Shown: piece by piece, positions 1 to 12,320 of the stretch
Numbering within the stretch: position 1 is the stretch's first letter
Layout of the letters: every line of letters starts with the position of its first letter
Origin: Trichobilharzia szidati
Taxonomy: Eukaryota; Platyhelminthes; Trematoda; Strigeidida; Schistosomatidae
Length of the DNA stretch: 64,000 nucleotides
Direction: 5' to 3'
Assembly: GCA_944472155.2 (NCBI GenBank)
Contig: OX235273.1
Location: 83,942,793-84,006,792, forward strand
Program-made: the position numbers and the translations under genes
Notes under the pieces: generated by a model
The model's input: only the letters and a program-made list of their open reading frames with translations
What the model was told of the DNA's origin: nothing
Databases searched by the model: none

Positions 1-3000
1 GTCTATCATCTGGTTGTCGTCCGACAAACCAGTTAAGAAACATCAAATTATGTGCGAAAACGGCTCAACATATTTCTGAAGCTTAACACTGTTTAGGATG
101 TTGTTTCTAACTTGAAGGTTTTCATCTAGGACTCTACATTTAATGATTTCCAAAGGTGTTATCTACGTATCTCGGACGATCAGAGCATCTCACAATTGCA
201 GCTGTTTTGAATGAGTGAATGCACAGATTGGTCAGTGATGGCGATACTGGTTGTTGCATAATAATACCATCTGTTTCACGTGTAGATATCTCCTCTATAT
301 TTGAACACTGTTTGATCTGAACACGCTTCTAGTGAATTCATAATTTCTCCTTTCCCTGAAAGACATCGAACGCATAGTCCACTGTCTGAAAATGGTGAAT
401 GAATAAGACTTGGAAATATTTCATCTCATCCAATATAGATTGATACAGTTCTGCTCTCAGATTCCTGCAAATTTCTATACTCAATACATGGCTTGCATTT
501 CATATAAATTTGGTATTCAAGGAGTGTATGTTAAAGCATTGTGTGTTAGAGAGTTAGTAGGTAATAAAGATGGACATAATGGATGATCTGGTTCGTAAAT
601 ATTTTGCAATTCATCAGATCTACACCGATGGAAACATTTTGGTGCAGGTTATCTCTACAGTGACACTTTGATTTCCCGTTTAACAACTCGGAGATTTTGA
701 TTGTTTCAGCTTTTAATATTTGCAAACTTCCACTTCACTCTGTCTCATCGTCTTTTACGCAGCGTTCAGTGCTACGATTTTCCGTAAATACTTTTGCTTC
801 CTGATGAGGTTGAAATAATTTATATGAGTTCTCTTGTGTTTTCCGGCGTCTAAATTTAAGTCAAATATTGATCATAGTTGGTATAAAAGACAAAACAATT
901 TAGTTGCAATTTTGTCATTTGTGTTATTGCTTCCTCATAGGAACAACTTTCATTCTACTGATCATAAAATATTTTCGATTCTACAACATCCCCACCTAAA
1001 GTCACTTTGTCTAATCTTCAGTTAAATTATCCTTATATCAAGGGCTCTTGAGAAATGGAAATTTTCAATTACAGCAGTCTCCTCTGACTTGCTTTCATTT
1101 TCTCATGTCATTTGTGAACCACATGCGACGATTTGTTTTCAGTCATTTGTCGACTCAGCAGAGAGATTAAGCCAGGTACCGTAGCATTTATGTTTTCCGT
1201 TGCTCAGAAAACAGTGAGGTTCACTACATCATCAAATCAGAGATTTCCGGCTACATTGAAAACGAACGAGTGATTTCATGAAGCACCGGGCGAATGAAGC
1301 CTGTGACAAATGGAAACTTGACGTCACAACCGAAGAATGGAGTCGATATACCGAGATCATAACACTGAAAATCATTTCTATTGAAAATGCAACTTGATTA
1401 TTATGAGCTGTGATACACTAACCAAAATAACACACAATTCCGATTAACTGTGTAATATCTGTGATGAATTGTTGATATTTGTGAATTCATTTCAGAGGAG
1501 TCAGTTCATTTGTGCTCTTGATATTCGCATTCGTGCCAAAAGTTCGATCACGACCAATTGGTGTCTATATCATGCTTTCAATTGTAGTAAGTGTCATTTT
1601 TTAAACCCAGCAAAAATTGTGAGGATTTACGCTAACTTGTTTTCGACTGAATGGATGTCATTTGGCGTGGTATTTGAATCGGTCTACACTCATCTCTAGT
1701 GACTCTGCCTTTGATGTATTCCATCCAAGAGAAAAACATATAATGCCAGCTCCGAAATTCAGATTATGATTCCATTTGACAACAAAGAACTTCATTAGAA
1801 TACATCGTCATCATCCTCAACGATGGATGATGAGGTCAAAATATTTTCAACTGTTGAAACCTTAGCCATTCTAGTTGTCAGGCGGTAATTAGTCGGCCAG
1901 TGCAGCTAACTGCAGTTTGCAGAGGTAACTCTTGTCAACATGTATAGGATGATCCACAGTTCACTGAATGACAGTAACTTCTAACGGATTGTTGATTTTT
2001 GTTTGATCGTCAGTGATGAGAATGTGGCTTATCTGTTTGTCCATACAGTGTTGAAAATTTATTGTATTTCTGTAGTAATTGTAAATATGTGTGTCTATAT
2101 ATATGTATAAGAATCTATCTAGTGTGATCACATGTTCTCATCTCGCTTTCCCCTTTGTCATAGATCGCAATGTGGTCTGTGGTATTGGCTGCTCTTTTGT
2201 CACCTGTTGGACTGAAAGCTGGACTCATATCTCTGGCCTGTATACTTGTGGTGGAAATTCCAGTAGTTTTGACGGCTTTGCTCTTGCCTCGACTGAACGG
2301 GAAGGGGTTGGTAGTGTTTTACTATGTGGCATGGACGTTGGCGATTGTGGGAGTCATTTTGATCATTTTCTATGTGTTCTTCGAACAACAAGTAATTGCA
2401 TGAATTAATGTCTATAATGCATCAATTATTTGTATATTATTTGTCAAAAGATATAAAATCTTTACTTCATTCAGAAATATCCCACTGCATCCGAATTCCA
2501 GTATCAATTCCACACTTTGGAATCTCATTTGATTCCTCCCAGGAGGAAGAGCGAAGCAGGAACGTCGAATATAAGAGGATGAGATGACGTCATTTCGTGA
2601 ATGAAACGAGGAAGAGATCTCATAAGGAATTGGTTTGCGCTTTAAGCCAGACAGCTATGTGTCCCACCATCTACTGTCACTTACTACTGTATTTAAAGAT
2701 CCTGGACAAGTGGAAACTATTATGCGATGCTTTCCACTGAAAATTCTGTGCATTATATGAACACTGTTCACACTCAGACTAACGTTGCTCTTATCATTTC
2801 ACAGTCTCTTCCTAGTGTCTCCTAGTGCGGTGACAAGGAACAACTGATGGGAGCATCAGGGACGAATTCCTCGAATAATGAAATTTGTATTTAAAGAATA
2901 TTAGGCGAAAACTGACAGCGGAAACCATCATTGCTCCAATTTCCTCAATCCAACAATACAAATCAAAACTATGTGCGCAAAAATAGCCAGTGTTAGACCT

Positions 3001-5611
3001 TGATTTATCCTGCCCATTAAACTCACAAAGCCAAGTAGTAGAATGTCAATCATGTCATGGTTTCTCTACTGACGCCTCTTGTTCACTCCAGAAGATACCA
3101 CTTTCTCATTTCAAAGTCAGTCTGACTGCTTCTGACCTGCTGGTTTATGAAAGGTCATTTTCGCTAGTTAGGTAACCAATTGCATCCTCATTTTCATGCA
3201 TGTCAAATATTGTTAACATTCAAAACAGCTTACAGTGAGTTTGGTTTCAAGAATATCCTACTGGTCATCCTATAAATAGTCAACATTCTCGAATATTGGA
3301 CATATTCAACTGATTACATCATTCCGGGATAATGTCATTAATAGTTCCCATCCACAACTGTTTATCATCGCCTCACAACTACATGAAATCTTCCATATAC
3401 TCCATATTTTTGAATGGATCAGGTTTTAGGCACCTGGAGGGTAAGGCGTGAGAGGATGAACGAAATCATTTCATCCTGATACACTTGTCGTTCATGCTGT
3501 CTTTTCGAATTCTACATTTTGATTGGAAGAGTGAAGAACGATTTGATATATTAGCACCTAACGTCGTCAATTTCCTTGTCACGTATACATATGGAATATA
3601 GCTCATTTGGCAACATTTCTCTGGTGTGACTGTCACATTCCGCGGAATATATATTGGACTAGCAGGGATGCGACTGTAGTCGAAGTGGCTCAGTGAGTAA
3701 TGACATTTCTGTTGTCAGGTAAGAAATGTGAAGTGATGCAGTTGTTATATTTATTGAGTGAATGATATACATTCGCATATTTCAGCCTCACTACATGCAG
3801 CCAGTGTCCCTGACAGGTGTGATTTAACTGTCAGCATGTTTCGATAATAGTCAATGTCCACAGATCTCAGATCAGTAGATATGTCAATGTTGTAATTTGC
3901 ATAGATTAACAAAGCTTGAGTGTACCTCTTCCCTGATGATTTATTTCTTTCTCCTCGCAGATAATTTTAGCTCTGGCAGTAGCTTTCTGTATATTATTCA
4001 TACTCTTCGTAAGTTTGTTATTTTATCGTTGTATCAACCATGTTTATTTTGACGAGTAAATTACACGAATCACATCAGTTATTTGATAGTCGCAGAATTC
4101 CAGTGTGAATCACAGTATTGCTGAGTCGATTTGTGTTCATATTACATCACGAGGCACGTGAACCTATCCACGATATTTGAGAGTGCATTTTCAGAGTAGA
4201 TGACGTTGTACACTGTTGCACTTGACGGATTTCTAAATCACTGAAATTATGGTAGATTCACGCTTTTCACTGAGATGTATTAGTCATGATTCGAATTTAT
4301 GCGAGTTCTGAATAATTAGACAACTAGCTCCTAGTGATTGTATCATACGAATTCGGGTTGTGTGTTTGTGGGAAATGGCTGGATTATTAGGCAGCTTGTA
4401 TTATTTAGATTGAATGATATTTGTCAATGATTTCATAGTCCCTCAGCAGCCGTACGCACTCACATTTAGGGATTTTCAACAACCTCACTGTGCATGTGAG
4501 ACTGACAAATCATAAAATGAATAATTACACACTCGACCCATCATTCTGAAACTGGAATCTTTGAACTGAATTCTCACTAGAATATTGACAACAAGCAGAC
4601 ATCTGCTGATGTATGATCTGAAAACCGACAGTGAATGTGTAAGTAATTCTTTATTGATCCAGGTGTATATATTTCATCATATGAAAACAATCCTATCACA
4701 TTAGCTAGACAATTATAATTTGTTTATTACAGTGAAATATGAATTGCTGTACACTTGAGATGGTCACCTTTATTCACTCATCTCTGTCAAGGATCTTCCT
4801 CTTTCTCTACATTGTAGTTTTTGTTCACTTGTGTCAATAATCACGACTTGATCGGTTGGTTGGTGAATTTCAGTGCCGTGGAATTTACCACAGCGTTCAT
4901 CATTTGGTCTTGTACGATCTGCATTTTCGGCTTGTCAGAAAGCAGTTTGGCATTCTTCTTCAATGAAACAAAACAACAGTCTGGTTTGTGAAATTCTTCT
5001 TCCGGCTTACATTTATTGGCAGACAGTAGAATGGGACGATGTCACTCTGTGGGCATCTTCATTTTAATTTTGATTTTTGTGATTTCTAGTTCCTCTTCAA
5101 GAGAGAATGTTAATCATAGTTTACCTTTCTCATATGAAGTGTGCTATTACTTGCACAGACATTTACACTGATATTCGTCTTCTTTAATAAGAACACAAAC
5201 TGTCTTTTTTCAAAATAAGTAATTTCATTATTTACTGAAGTAAAATATTCATTTTTGATATGCGTTTATCGAGTAACGAAAAGTACACTGGATATGATCG
5301 GAATCAGAATGAAAATCACCACATGAGTACTCCTCCTTAAGTGAGCAACTCAGAAGTGAAATGTCGCTGAAATCTACTTAGTGGTTATAGCTACTAGTTT
5401 CTAGGTTCGCTGCTTCTGAGAATATTCACATGTATTTTCACATAAATATTTCGATTTCATTGATTATAACCGACAGAATTACACATATTGAGAGATCGTA
5501 GTCCATTCTCATTCACAAATTGATTCCACCCCACATGAAATGAATTTTGTCACAATTATCGTATTGTGTACGGATTTTTCATGTGATTCTTTGTATGTAT
5601 GTAACACAGGG
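1..5611 (+). repeat. Segmental duplication unit A (direct to 37091-44550, inverted to 28131-32415)
   Basis: Window base 1 onward aligns with 37091 onward through introns, exons and 3' flank to the site near 5611/44550. It also aligns in reverse with 28131-32415. Introns and flanks align, so whole genomic units were duplicated rather than retro-copied. Copy C has extra blocks not in A: about 480 bp in intron 4 (38690-39180), about 220 bp at 41965-42185, and about 1.37 kb in the 3' flank at 42775-44145. Confidence 0.7.
1496..4991 (+). CDS. 3' part of the same seven-pass membrane-protein family (copy A, exons 4-7)
   Basis: Four exons correspond to exons 4-7 of copy C: 1496-1586, 2164-2391, 3962-4009 and 4818-4991 (TGA). 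Lengths are 91, 228, 48 and 174 nt, with the same phases and GT-AG sites as copy C. Exon 4 encodes GVSSFVLLIFAFVPKV. Exon 5 begins IAMWSVVLAALLSPVG and ends EQQ at a GTAATT donor. Exon 6 is identical to that of copy C. Exon 7 differs clearly (NNHDLIGWLVNFSAVEF against NNYDLIAWWMDFIAVEF) and ends ETKQQSGL. Exons 1-3 should lie upstream of the window, because window base 1 already corresponds to base 37091 inside intron 3 of copy C. No disabling change was seen in the visible part. Function is as uncertain as for copy C. Confidence 0.65.
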
Positions 5612-8010
5612 TAATAATAATAATCTGCTTAATTCCAAACCACTACTTACAATACAGAATAGATTCCTCAGTACTTGCCACAGAATTGTATCTGATTTAC
5701 TCAAAATACAAAAAGAATTAAAAATTACAACAAAATTAGCCATAGGAATTTGTCCACATTGACGAAATTAAGTCAAAAATATTCGAAGTTAGAATTGAGA
5801 ATAATAAATGTAATAATACTAACAAAAACAGTGAGTTTGTTTCAAACAGTATTGTCGATTCAGTTTGGGAATTGAAGCATGTTATAGAGTATTGAATGTA
5901 ATGTGCTGTTCATACAGTATGGTGAGAGGAAAAACGCAATTAACAGTTATAACACAGCTTAAATGATATTCACCCTAATGAAAAAATAAACAAATGAAAC
6001 ACAAAATTTAAAGGATTATAAATATAAGAAGTAAAATAACAATAAAGTTGATGTTGTAAAGAAGGAGGAAATGTTTCATTGAATAGTGCAAAGAAGGTTA
6101 GTTAGTCAGTTCATGCCTAACACTATTTTTCTCACATAAACTACGTGCGAAATATGGTATAACGGAATTTTTATACTAAGACGTACCTGTACAAAGTCGT
6201 TTGAAAAGACTTCTTGTTTTACCTGGGGAGACACAAGTTTGGAGCTGTGGGTGCTGCTATGGATGCTCACAGTCTGACAAAATACTTTTAGCCTAATTGT
6301 CGCGTGAACTCAATTGCCTATCAATGACAATTTCGACGATATGGCCCAATGAGATGCCACTCACCCGACTGACAGTCTTCAGAGTCCTAAGAATTATGAC
6401 ATAGTCTATTTAGGCAATCCGGGAAGGAATAAGATGGAGCAGTAAAGAAGAATGGGTAAGATGCACGAGTTGACAAACTGTGAGAGGCGAGGTTGGGTTA
6501 TGCCTGAGTGCCTTAACTTCTTGATGTAAAATGTCAGACGACATAATCTTTTAGAAATCGCTAAGACATGGGAAGACCAGGATTAGTCGGAAGGATTAAT
6601 TATTCCAAGATACTTTACTTCAGACTTGATTTCTATATCAATATCATAAATTTCGCAAAGGTCGTAGAAATTAACAGCTTCAATTAACTTTCATTTACAT
6701 CGGAAACTGAAATTAGCTGTCTGACATTTGGAAGAATTTAGTTAAAGACCAACCATTAGGCAAAGACCATTTGCTTATTCCTGATAGAAGGCTGTTCATC
6801 TTAGTACATACAGTGTAGCTGGGAGTTAACAGACATGGAAATAGTTAGATCGTCGGCATACTTAACAAAGTCCACTCCGTCATCAGAGTGAGGCAAGTCA
6901 TACAAGAAGAAAGAAAACACAAAAGGAGAAAAGGACAACGCCTTGAGGGACATCTGCGTCAGTAAGCGATGAAGTGGACGACTTTCCCGACATACAGTGT
7001 ACTGCTTTCTTCCTGAGAAATAAGAACTCAGCCATTTGACGATCCAACAGTCAGTTTGACTTTCAGCAAGTTTCTTTAACAAAATGTCTCTAGGTTCTAA
7101 ATAAAGCAGATGTGTAATCTAGGAAGGTGCAGCGAACAAATTTAGTTTCCTTGTCTAAAGTGGGGAGTGTTATGATGCCAGACTGCAGCTGCATCTGAAG
7201 TACTTCTACTGTGTTCACAGGCGAATTGTTTGTCATCGTCGAAGGCTTTAAGTGAACGTTGAAGATTGAGTAGGAGTAACTTTTCCATAGATTTTAGAAA
7301 AGGAGAGGTAATAGCAATAATTCTGAATTTAAAACATGTTCGAGTAGATGATTTGTGTATGGGTACAATTTTAATGTCCTTCCAAACTGCTGTCACGACA
7401 TTTCAGGATAAAGATTCGTTAAATATGTCTATGAGAGGATAACACAGGATATCTGCACACATTTTAAGAATAGCATAAGGCAAACCATCTGGATCTAGAC
7501 TACAAGAAGTGTTCAGCGACTGGAGACATTTTAGAACGTCATTTGTATTGAAACCAGGGAAGCAGGTTTCATTGACACTGGTAACACTAGAAGGTGTGAC
7601 ATTTGTGGGAGAATGTATGAAAGACTTTTTCAGTGTACACACATCAAAGGAATAAGGAATACTATATATCTACTTACCAACAGTAATTTCTTTGAAACAT
7701 GTCCATATATTAGAGGTATTTTTACAGGATATAAACTTCTCGTTATAAATTGAATTCAATCGGTGCATTTCAGGCTTGATTAGGATGTTAATTCTTCTCA
7801 CACCAATGACATCCTTCATTTCATATAACTTTTGTTTTTGCCTGAGAAGCTTTCCAGGTTGAGGAGAGGAAAAACAGTCAAATCTGATGAAGAACGTTTC
7901 TCTGGGACAACAGGTGACAAGACAAAATTTGAGATTACATGTGATATTGGAGATAGTGTCATCAAGAGAGTCTTCATTAAACAAGTGCCACCTTGTGGGT
8001 TCATGAACAC
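5612..8010 (-). mobile_element. CR1/Jockey-like LINE, 5'-truncated (in unit A)
   Basis: Reading on the minus strand from 8010 down to 5612, successive frames encode parts of a reverse transcriptase: QSLNTSCSLDPDGLPYAILK (7403-7642), WKDIKIVPIHKSS and a FACEHSRSTSDAAAV segment (7142-7396), then DLPHSDDGVDFVKYADDLTI with the YADD catalytic motif (6801-7082). The 3' end has a short (ATT)n-type tail next to the flank GTAACACAGG at 5601-5610. The 5' end stops abruptly near 8005 in unrelated DNA, so the endonuclease region is missing. Frameshifts and stops separate the fragments, so it is inactive. It is closely related to the copy at 24830-28130. Confidence 0.75.
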
Positions 8011-8871
8011 TATCCCACTGCATGACTACAAGAAAGTAGTGGTGGCTGTATTTGGTGTGCGATCTTCGTAAATCTCGTCAACACTGGTCATTTCATCTCA
8101 TCAAACGCCTCCTGCTTCAAGGTGATCTACAAAGTGAAGAACAACCTATCAAAGACAATACGCATTCGTCTCGTTTGTATTGCTGAAGCCATAGCCATTC
8201 ATTCAGTTGGAGAAGCCAGAGCTATGCATTCAAAAGAAAATCACCCAACCACTCCTACTATCATGGTAACAAAAGTGTCGCCTTTTACTGATTTCATGTT
8301 TGTGTGCTTGTTGGTTCTCTTCTGTAACTCCTTATAACATTTGTGATTCATAGAAAGAATTCTTACATAATTTCATATTTTCCTTTGTTTCTGTGTGTAT
8401 CCTAATCACTACTCACTCAGTTAACTATTCCTCTTATTTCGTGGATGTATTATCCTTATTCAACTTCTTTTATGCGTTGATTAACGTTGATAACTATGTA
8501 TTTTGGCAACACATCACTAGCACTCTCTCACTGATCTTCGGCGCCCCACCAATATTCTAACTTCAATTGTGATTAGTAATCAAATTTTTGAAATGTCTTG
8601 ACAACTATTACACTGACTTATTTTTATACTTATCGGACAAGTCTAATGTACACAAACATGCACACACACACAGAAATAACGATACATAATTGCGATTGTA
8701 GAGCTAAGTGAATGAATTCGCCTCCGAGAAGAGACTCTTTGCATGAACTACATGTTTTATTTTCAAAATCATGAAATCAGATCATGTAATCTGTTTTACA
8801 ATGTAAGTGACATGCTGGTAATAATGATCACTTTATTCAAAACAGCAATGTTCCATTGGTTGTAGTATTTC
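8011..8871. other. No gene recognised
   Basis: This lies between the truncated CR1-like element and the SINE. The 71-codon frame at 8122-8337 has no recognised domain. The stretch 8400-8870 is AT-rich, with short CA-type runs near 8655-8672. I see nothing I can name. Confidence 0.4.
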
Positions 8872-9065
8872 ACCATGAGCTGACATCGGTTAGAAAACCT
8901 TGGAAAACCCAGTGAGAGTACTAGACAGTCAGCTGTTTCGTTAGCCTAGTTTGGGACTCTTCTCAGTAAGCACCCATCACCACAACAAGTGCACGAACCA
9001 AGGACCTCCTAGTTACAAGGTGAGTGAGCTCGTAGATCACTAAGTCACTTTTACCCGCCAATCCA
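8872..9065 (-). mobile_element. tRNA-derived SINE, Sm-alpha-like, with degenerate hammerhead core
   Basis: On the minus strand the sequence reads a Pol III A-box-like GTGACTTAGTGATC (about 9036-9049), then GGAGGTCCTTGGTTCGTGCAC (about 8991-9010) with a B-box-like GGTTCG. After that come TGGTGATGGGTGCTTACTGAG, GAGTCCCAAACTAGG, ACGAAACAGCTG and a GGGTTTTCC end. That order matches what I recall of the schistosome Sm-alpha SINE, which carries a hammerhead ribozyme. Here the conserved CUGANGA box is disrupted (CTGAGAAGAG) while CGAAAC is kept, so self-cleavage is doubtful. Confidence 0.6.
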
Positions 9066-10079
9066 ATGGCCAGACCATGAATTGTAACTTTTGACAATTC
9101 ACAACATAGCGTGACCATATCGCAATGTCTTCTTCGATGATGAGTAACTGTCCTCGTCTTTGACCTGCTCTACCCTACTGGTCACAGCTTCCCACAAGAT
9201 CCCCAGGACGCTACCTGAAAAGAGCCAGTTGCTAGTGATCATCAGACAGAATGGAATTCTCAGCATTGTACACAGAGTAACGGTTCACCTCTTTTAACAA
9301 AGAAATAAGAAATCAAACTGAGAAGACCGAAGTTATTTGAAAAGTAATTTATGTGTTATGATAATGCTGGTAATGAGTTGCCATTTTATATACAGATTGG
9401 AACGTAAGCTGCTAATAAGCTCCTTTCTGACATTTGTCTGTGCACACAATATCACCAATGAACTTTTTAAATATTACTTTAGTGGGCTCCGAGTGGAACA
9501 CAGAGATTCAATAACACATCTCCACTTTCTTCTATTTTCTGCCGTCCTCTCCAGCTGAATCCAGGTTCACCATCATCTCTCATCTTTTCCCCACCACACG
9601 ATCTTCTTCATGTCACCCTCGCACTGACGACCCACTCGTCGCTTCCCATTGGGATTCTACTCGAGTGATGGCTCGCATTTCTCGTGATTTCACTCAACTC
9701 TCTCCTCAACGTAGGTTTATCCATCTAGATTTTCTCCTCTAAATTTCCTGAGCGATAGGCTATTGGATGGTTTGTTCCAGACAGAGTTTCCTTTTGATAA
9801 TTCATTCTGGACTGCATTTGAATCTTCAGTATGGAGCCAGAGTAGGCAGATTTTGATGCATATCTGCATTCTGTTGAAAATTCTTTTCGTGACACACATT
9901 TCAAGTTCCCTGATGCATATAGAAGGACTGACTGACTGACTTCACATTGGTGTTGGAAATCCGAATCTTGTTGTTTATGCTGACTGGTCGCGTGAAGCCG
10001 AAGATTTCCAAACTGGTTTCAGCTTGATGAAGGCGTATTTCGCCTTTCCTATTCTGGCTGGCTGGCTGGCTGCCTTCGA

Positions 10080-12320
10080 CATCTTCTCCTGTGTTTGAAA
10101 CCGTGGTTCCTAGAAAAGTGAAGAAAGTAACATCTGTTAAGTCCCTCCCGTTGATGGTTATTTATTCTGGATTTGTGGCTGCTTTTGATGGTTGGTTACC
10201 TTCATCACCTCCGTCTTTTCTATGTTCACCTGCAGTCCTGTCTTCGCTGCCTGCCTCTTCTGCCAGTTTTTCGGTTTTCGCCTGGAAGTCTCAGTAGTTG
10301 TGACATTCAACATAAATCGCTTGCCAAATCCAGATCTCCTGGGGTTTTCTCACACTTCAGTCCAACGCGTTCCTGTCTTCTCGCTCCCCACTCACATCAT
10401 CGGTGACAATAGGCAGCCAGCTTTGTCTTACTCCAGTATTCACTTCGAACACCTCACTGAGTTTTCCGTTGTCAGTCATCTCACACGTGTTAGGCATTGT
10501 CATATAGTCTGCTATTGAGTGCGGTTGACAAAGACTTGGACACTACACGCCGTAGTGTTGAAGTAGTTTCCTAATTACTACTCGATCAACTCTATCCGTT
10601 GAAGGCCATTTCTAAGTCGATGAAGTTGAGGTAGAGGTTTGAATGCCATTGCATGCTTTGTCCTGTGATGACGATGAGTAGGGTTGCAATTTGATCAGCA
10701 AATTATGTGTATTTGCAGAATCAAGCTTGTTCCAGTTGACCGAGTTATGCAACCAGTGCATCCTTTGTTCTCTCGAAGATGATGCGGCTTAGTATTTTAC
10801 TTGACGTGGACAAGAACATGATTCTACGCCAATTCTCACACAGGCCCATGTCCCCCTTCTTCGGCATCTTGTAGAGGCAGCCAGTTTTCCTTCCAATCAG
10901 TAGGTACCTTTCTTTCTTTCCGAACCTTCTGCAATCATGAAGTGAGCGCATCTTCCACAATCCGTGGGTCTGTTTTCGGTATATTGCAGTGAAGAATTCC
11001 ATCTGGTCGTACTGTCTTCTCAGCTGATCATCTGTAGCTTGATCACATTCAAGATGTTTACTTCCGTTGGATGATGGGTGTATATTGGCAGGCAGTTCTG
11101 TTCATTTTGTTGTTGATCAGGTTCTATCAACCATCTTTTATTGGTTTTATCATCTGATTTCGTCTCTTCCCATATAGAGACGGACCTGGTTTTCTGATAT
11201 TATATTCTGAAGTCTCTTCCACCTATGGCCTGCCTGCTTGCCTGTTCTGCTTCAGTTGCCAGCCAGTGTGTCGTAGAATAGTCGTATGTTTTTCCTAGCG
11301 CTCTTCCGCAGTCCTCTCTTTATTCAGTTCAGCATACATTGAAATTAACCTCTCCTTCTGTAGTCCATCCTTCAATTGAGTCATCACCATTCACTTTCAC
11401 CATCCTCCTCTCCTCCCTTCTAGCAGCTTCCAGGTTTTCGTTGACAGTTTTCCTTGTCTTGTCTCTTCTTTCTTCCTAGAGCGGTTGAACACTTTTCACT
11501 GGAAATCATCAACATTCAGAGAGTTCCAATGTTCTTCCACGCAGGTTTCCTCTGATCTGACCTGTAATGAAGGCATCCCTTGCGGTTCTATCCCTCAGTT
11601 TCTGAATGCTGAGCTAGGATAACAGTGACCTATCTCCAGTTGTATTCAGGGCTTTCGGCTTCACCTTGAAAGTTCCTTGAACTAGATGATGATCTGAGTT
11701 GGCCCACATCTACTCCCCTTCTCGACTTTGTATCCAGCAGGCTGACTGCAACTACACTTCATTGAGCGGCATTGAGATGAAATCTATCTGCTTTGTGGTA
11801 TGTCCATCAGGCGAAATCCATGTCGCTCTCTGTGTTGATATCGTTTTACAAGCTGTCTCCGATGTCCAGATCACTGAAGGCGGAGAATTATCCCTTCTCA
11901 TTCATTTCTTTGAGCAGCGGTCTCTCAACACATTCTTGATTCTCTTCGTGTAGTGTCTGTTTGCTACCAGCTCAGCTGGTATTCCCATCGCCCATAAGCA
12001 TTTTGATGTTGCCATTCCGGATGTTATCCAAGACTGTCTGTAGTTTTCTGTGAAAATCTACTTTCCTTTCTTCTTCCGCGTTGTTTGTGCCACTATGCAC
12101 AGCATTGAGTAATTGTAACCCTCCTTCCTTCCTTATTTCCTTCCTATTGAGTTGAATCTTGCTGTCATGATTCTGGAGGAGGAGATTGGTTTCCGACGCA
12201 TTGTCGCTCTGTCTGCGACTAGTGACATCATGGTAGCCACTCACTGCCTCCGTGTGTTCATAGTTGTTGTCTGGTCTTGGTGATCAGACCGCAGTATATT
12301 TTGCACTCGCCTGTTGAAAG
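10080..12320 (-). mobile_element. RTE-clade LINE (SR2-like), degenerate
   Basis: Minus-strand fragments fall in order. The endonuclease is at about 12244-11972 (NNAEEERKVDFHRKLQ, NIKMLMGDGN), resembling the RTE motifs CYAPTN and MGDLNAKVG. Its C-terminal part lies at about 11960-11690. The RT start is at 11002-10745 (KMPKKGDMGLCENWR, SKILSRIIFERTKDAL), matching the RTE pattern KxPKKGDLxxCxNWRGI. The remainder runs to about 10080, preceded by CTGG tandem units at 10052-10072. Frames are broken throughout, so no active protein is encoded. Confidence 0.65.

Noticed and set aside
2091..2408. 105-codon frame overlapping exon 5 of copy A (and its equivalent at 31403-31110)
   Set aside because: It runs in another frame across the exon and its acceptor site; the true frame is set by the intron phases and by the matching hydrophobic protein in three copies.
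8991..9049. Possible functional tRNA gene
   Set aside because: A and B boxes are present, but no acceptor stem or complete cloverleaf could be folded; the downstream sequence fits a tRNA-derived SINE.
10192..10518. 108-codon plus-strand frame
   Set aside because: It is antisense to the C-terminal part of a minus-strand RTE-like element and has no domain or paralog.
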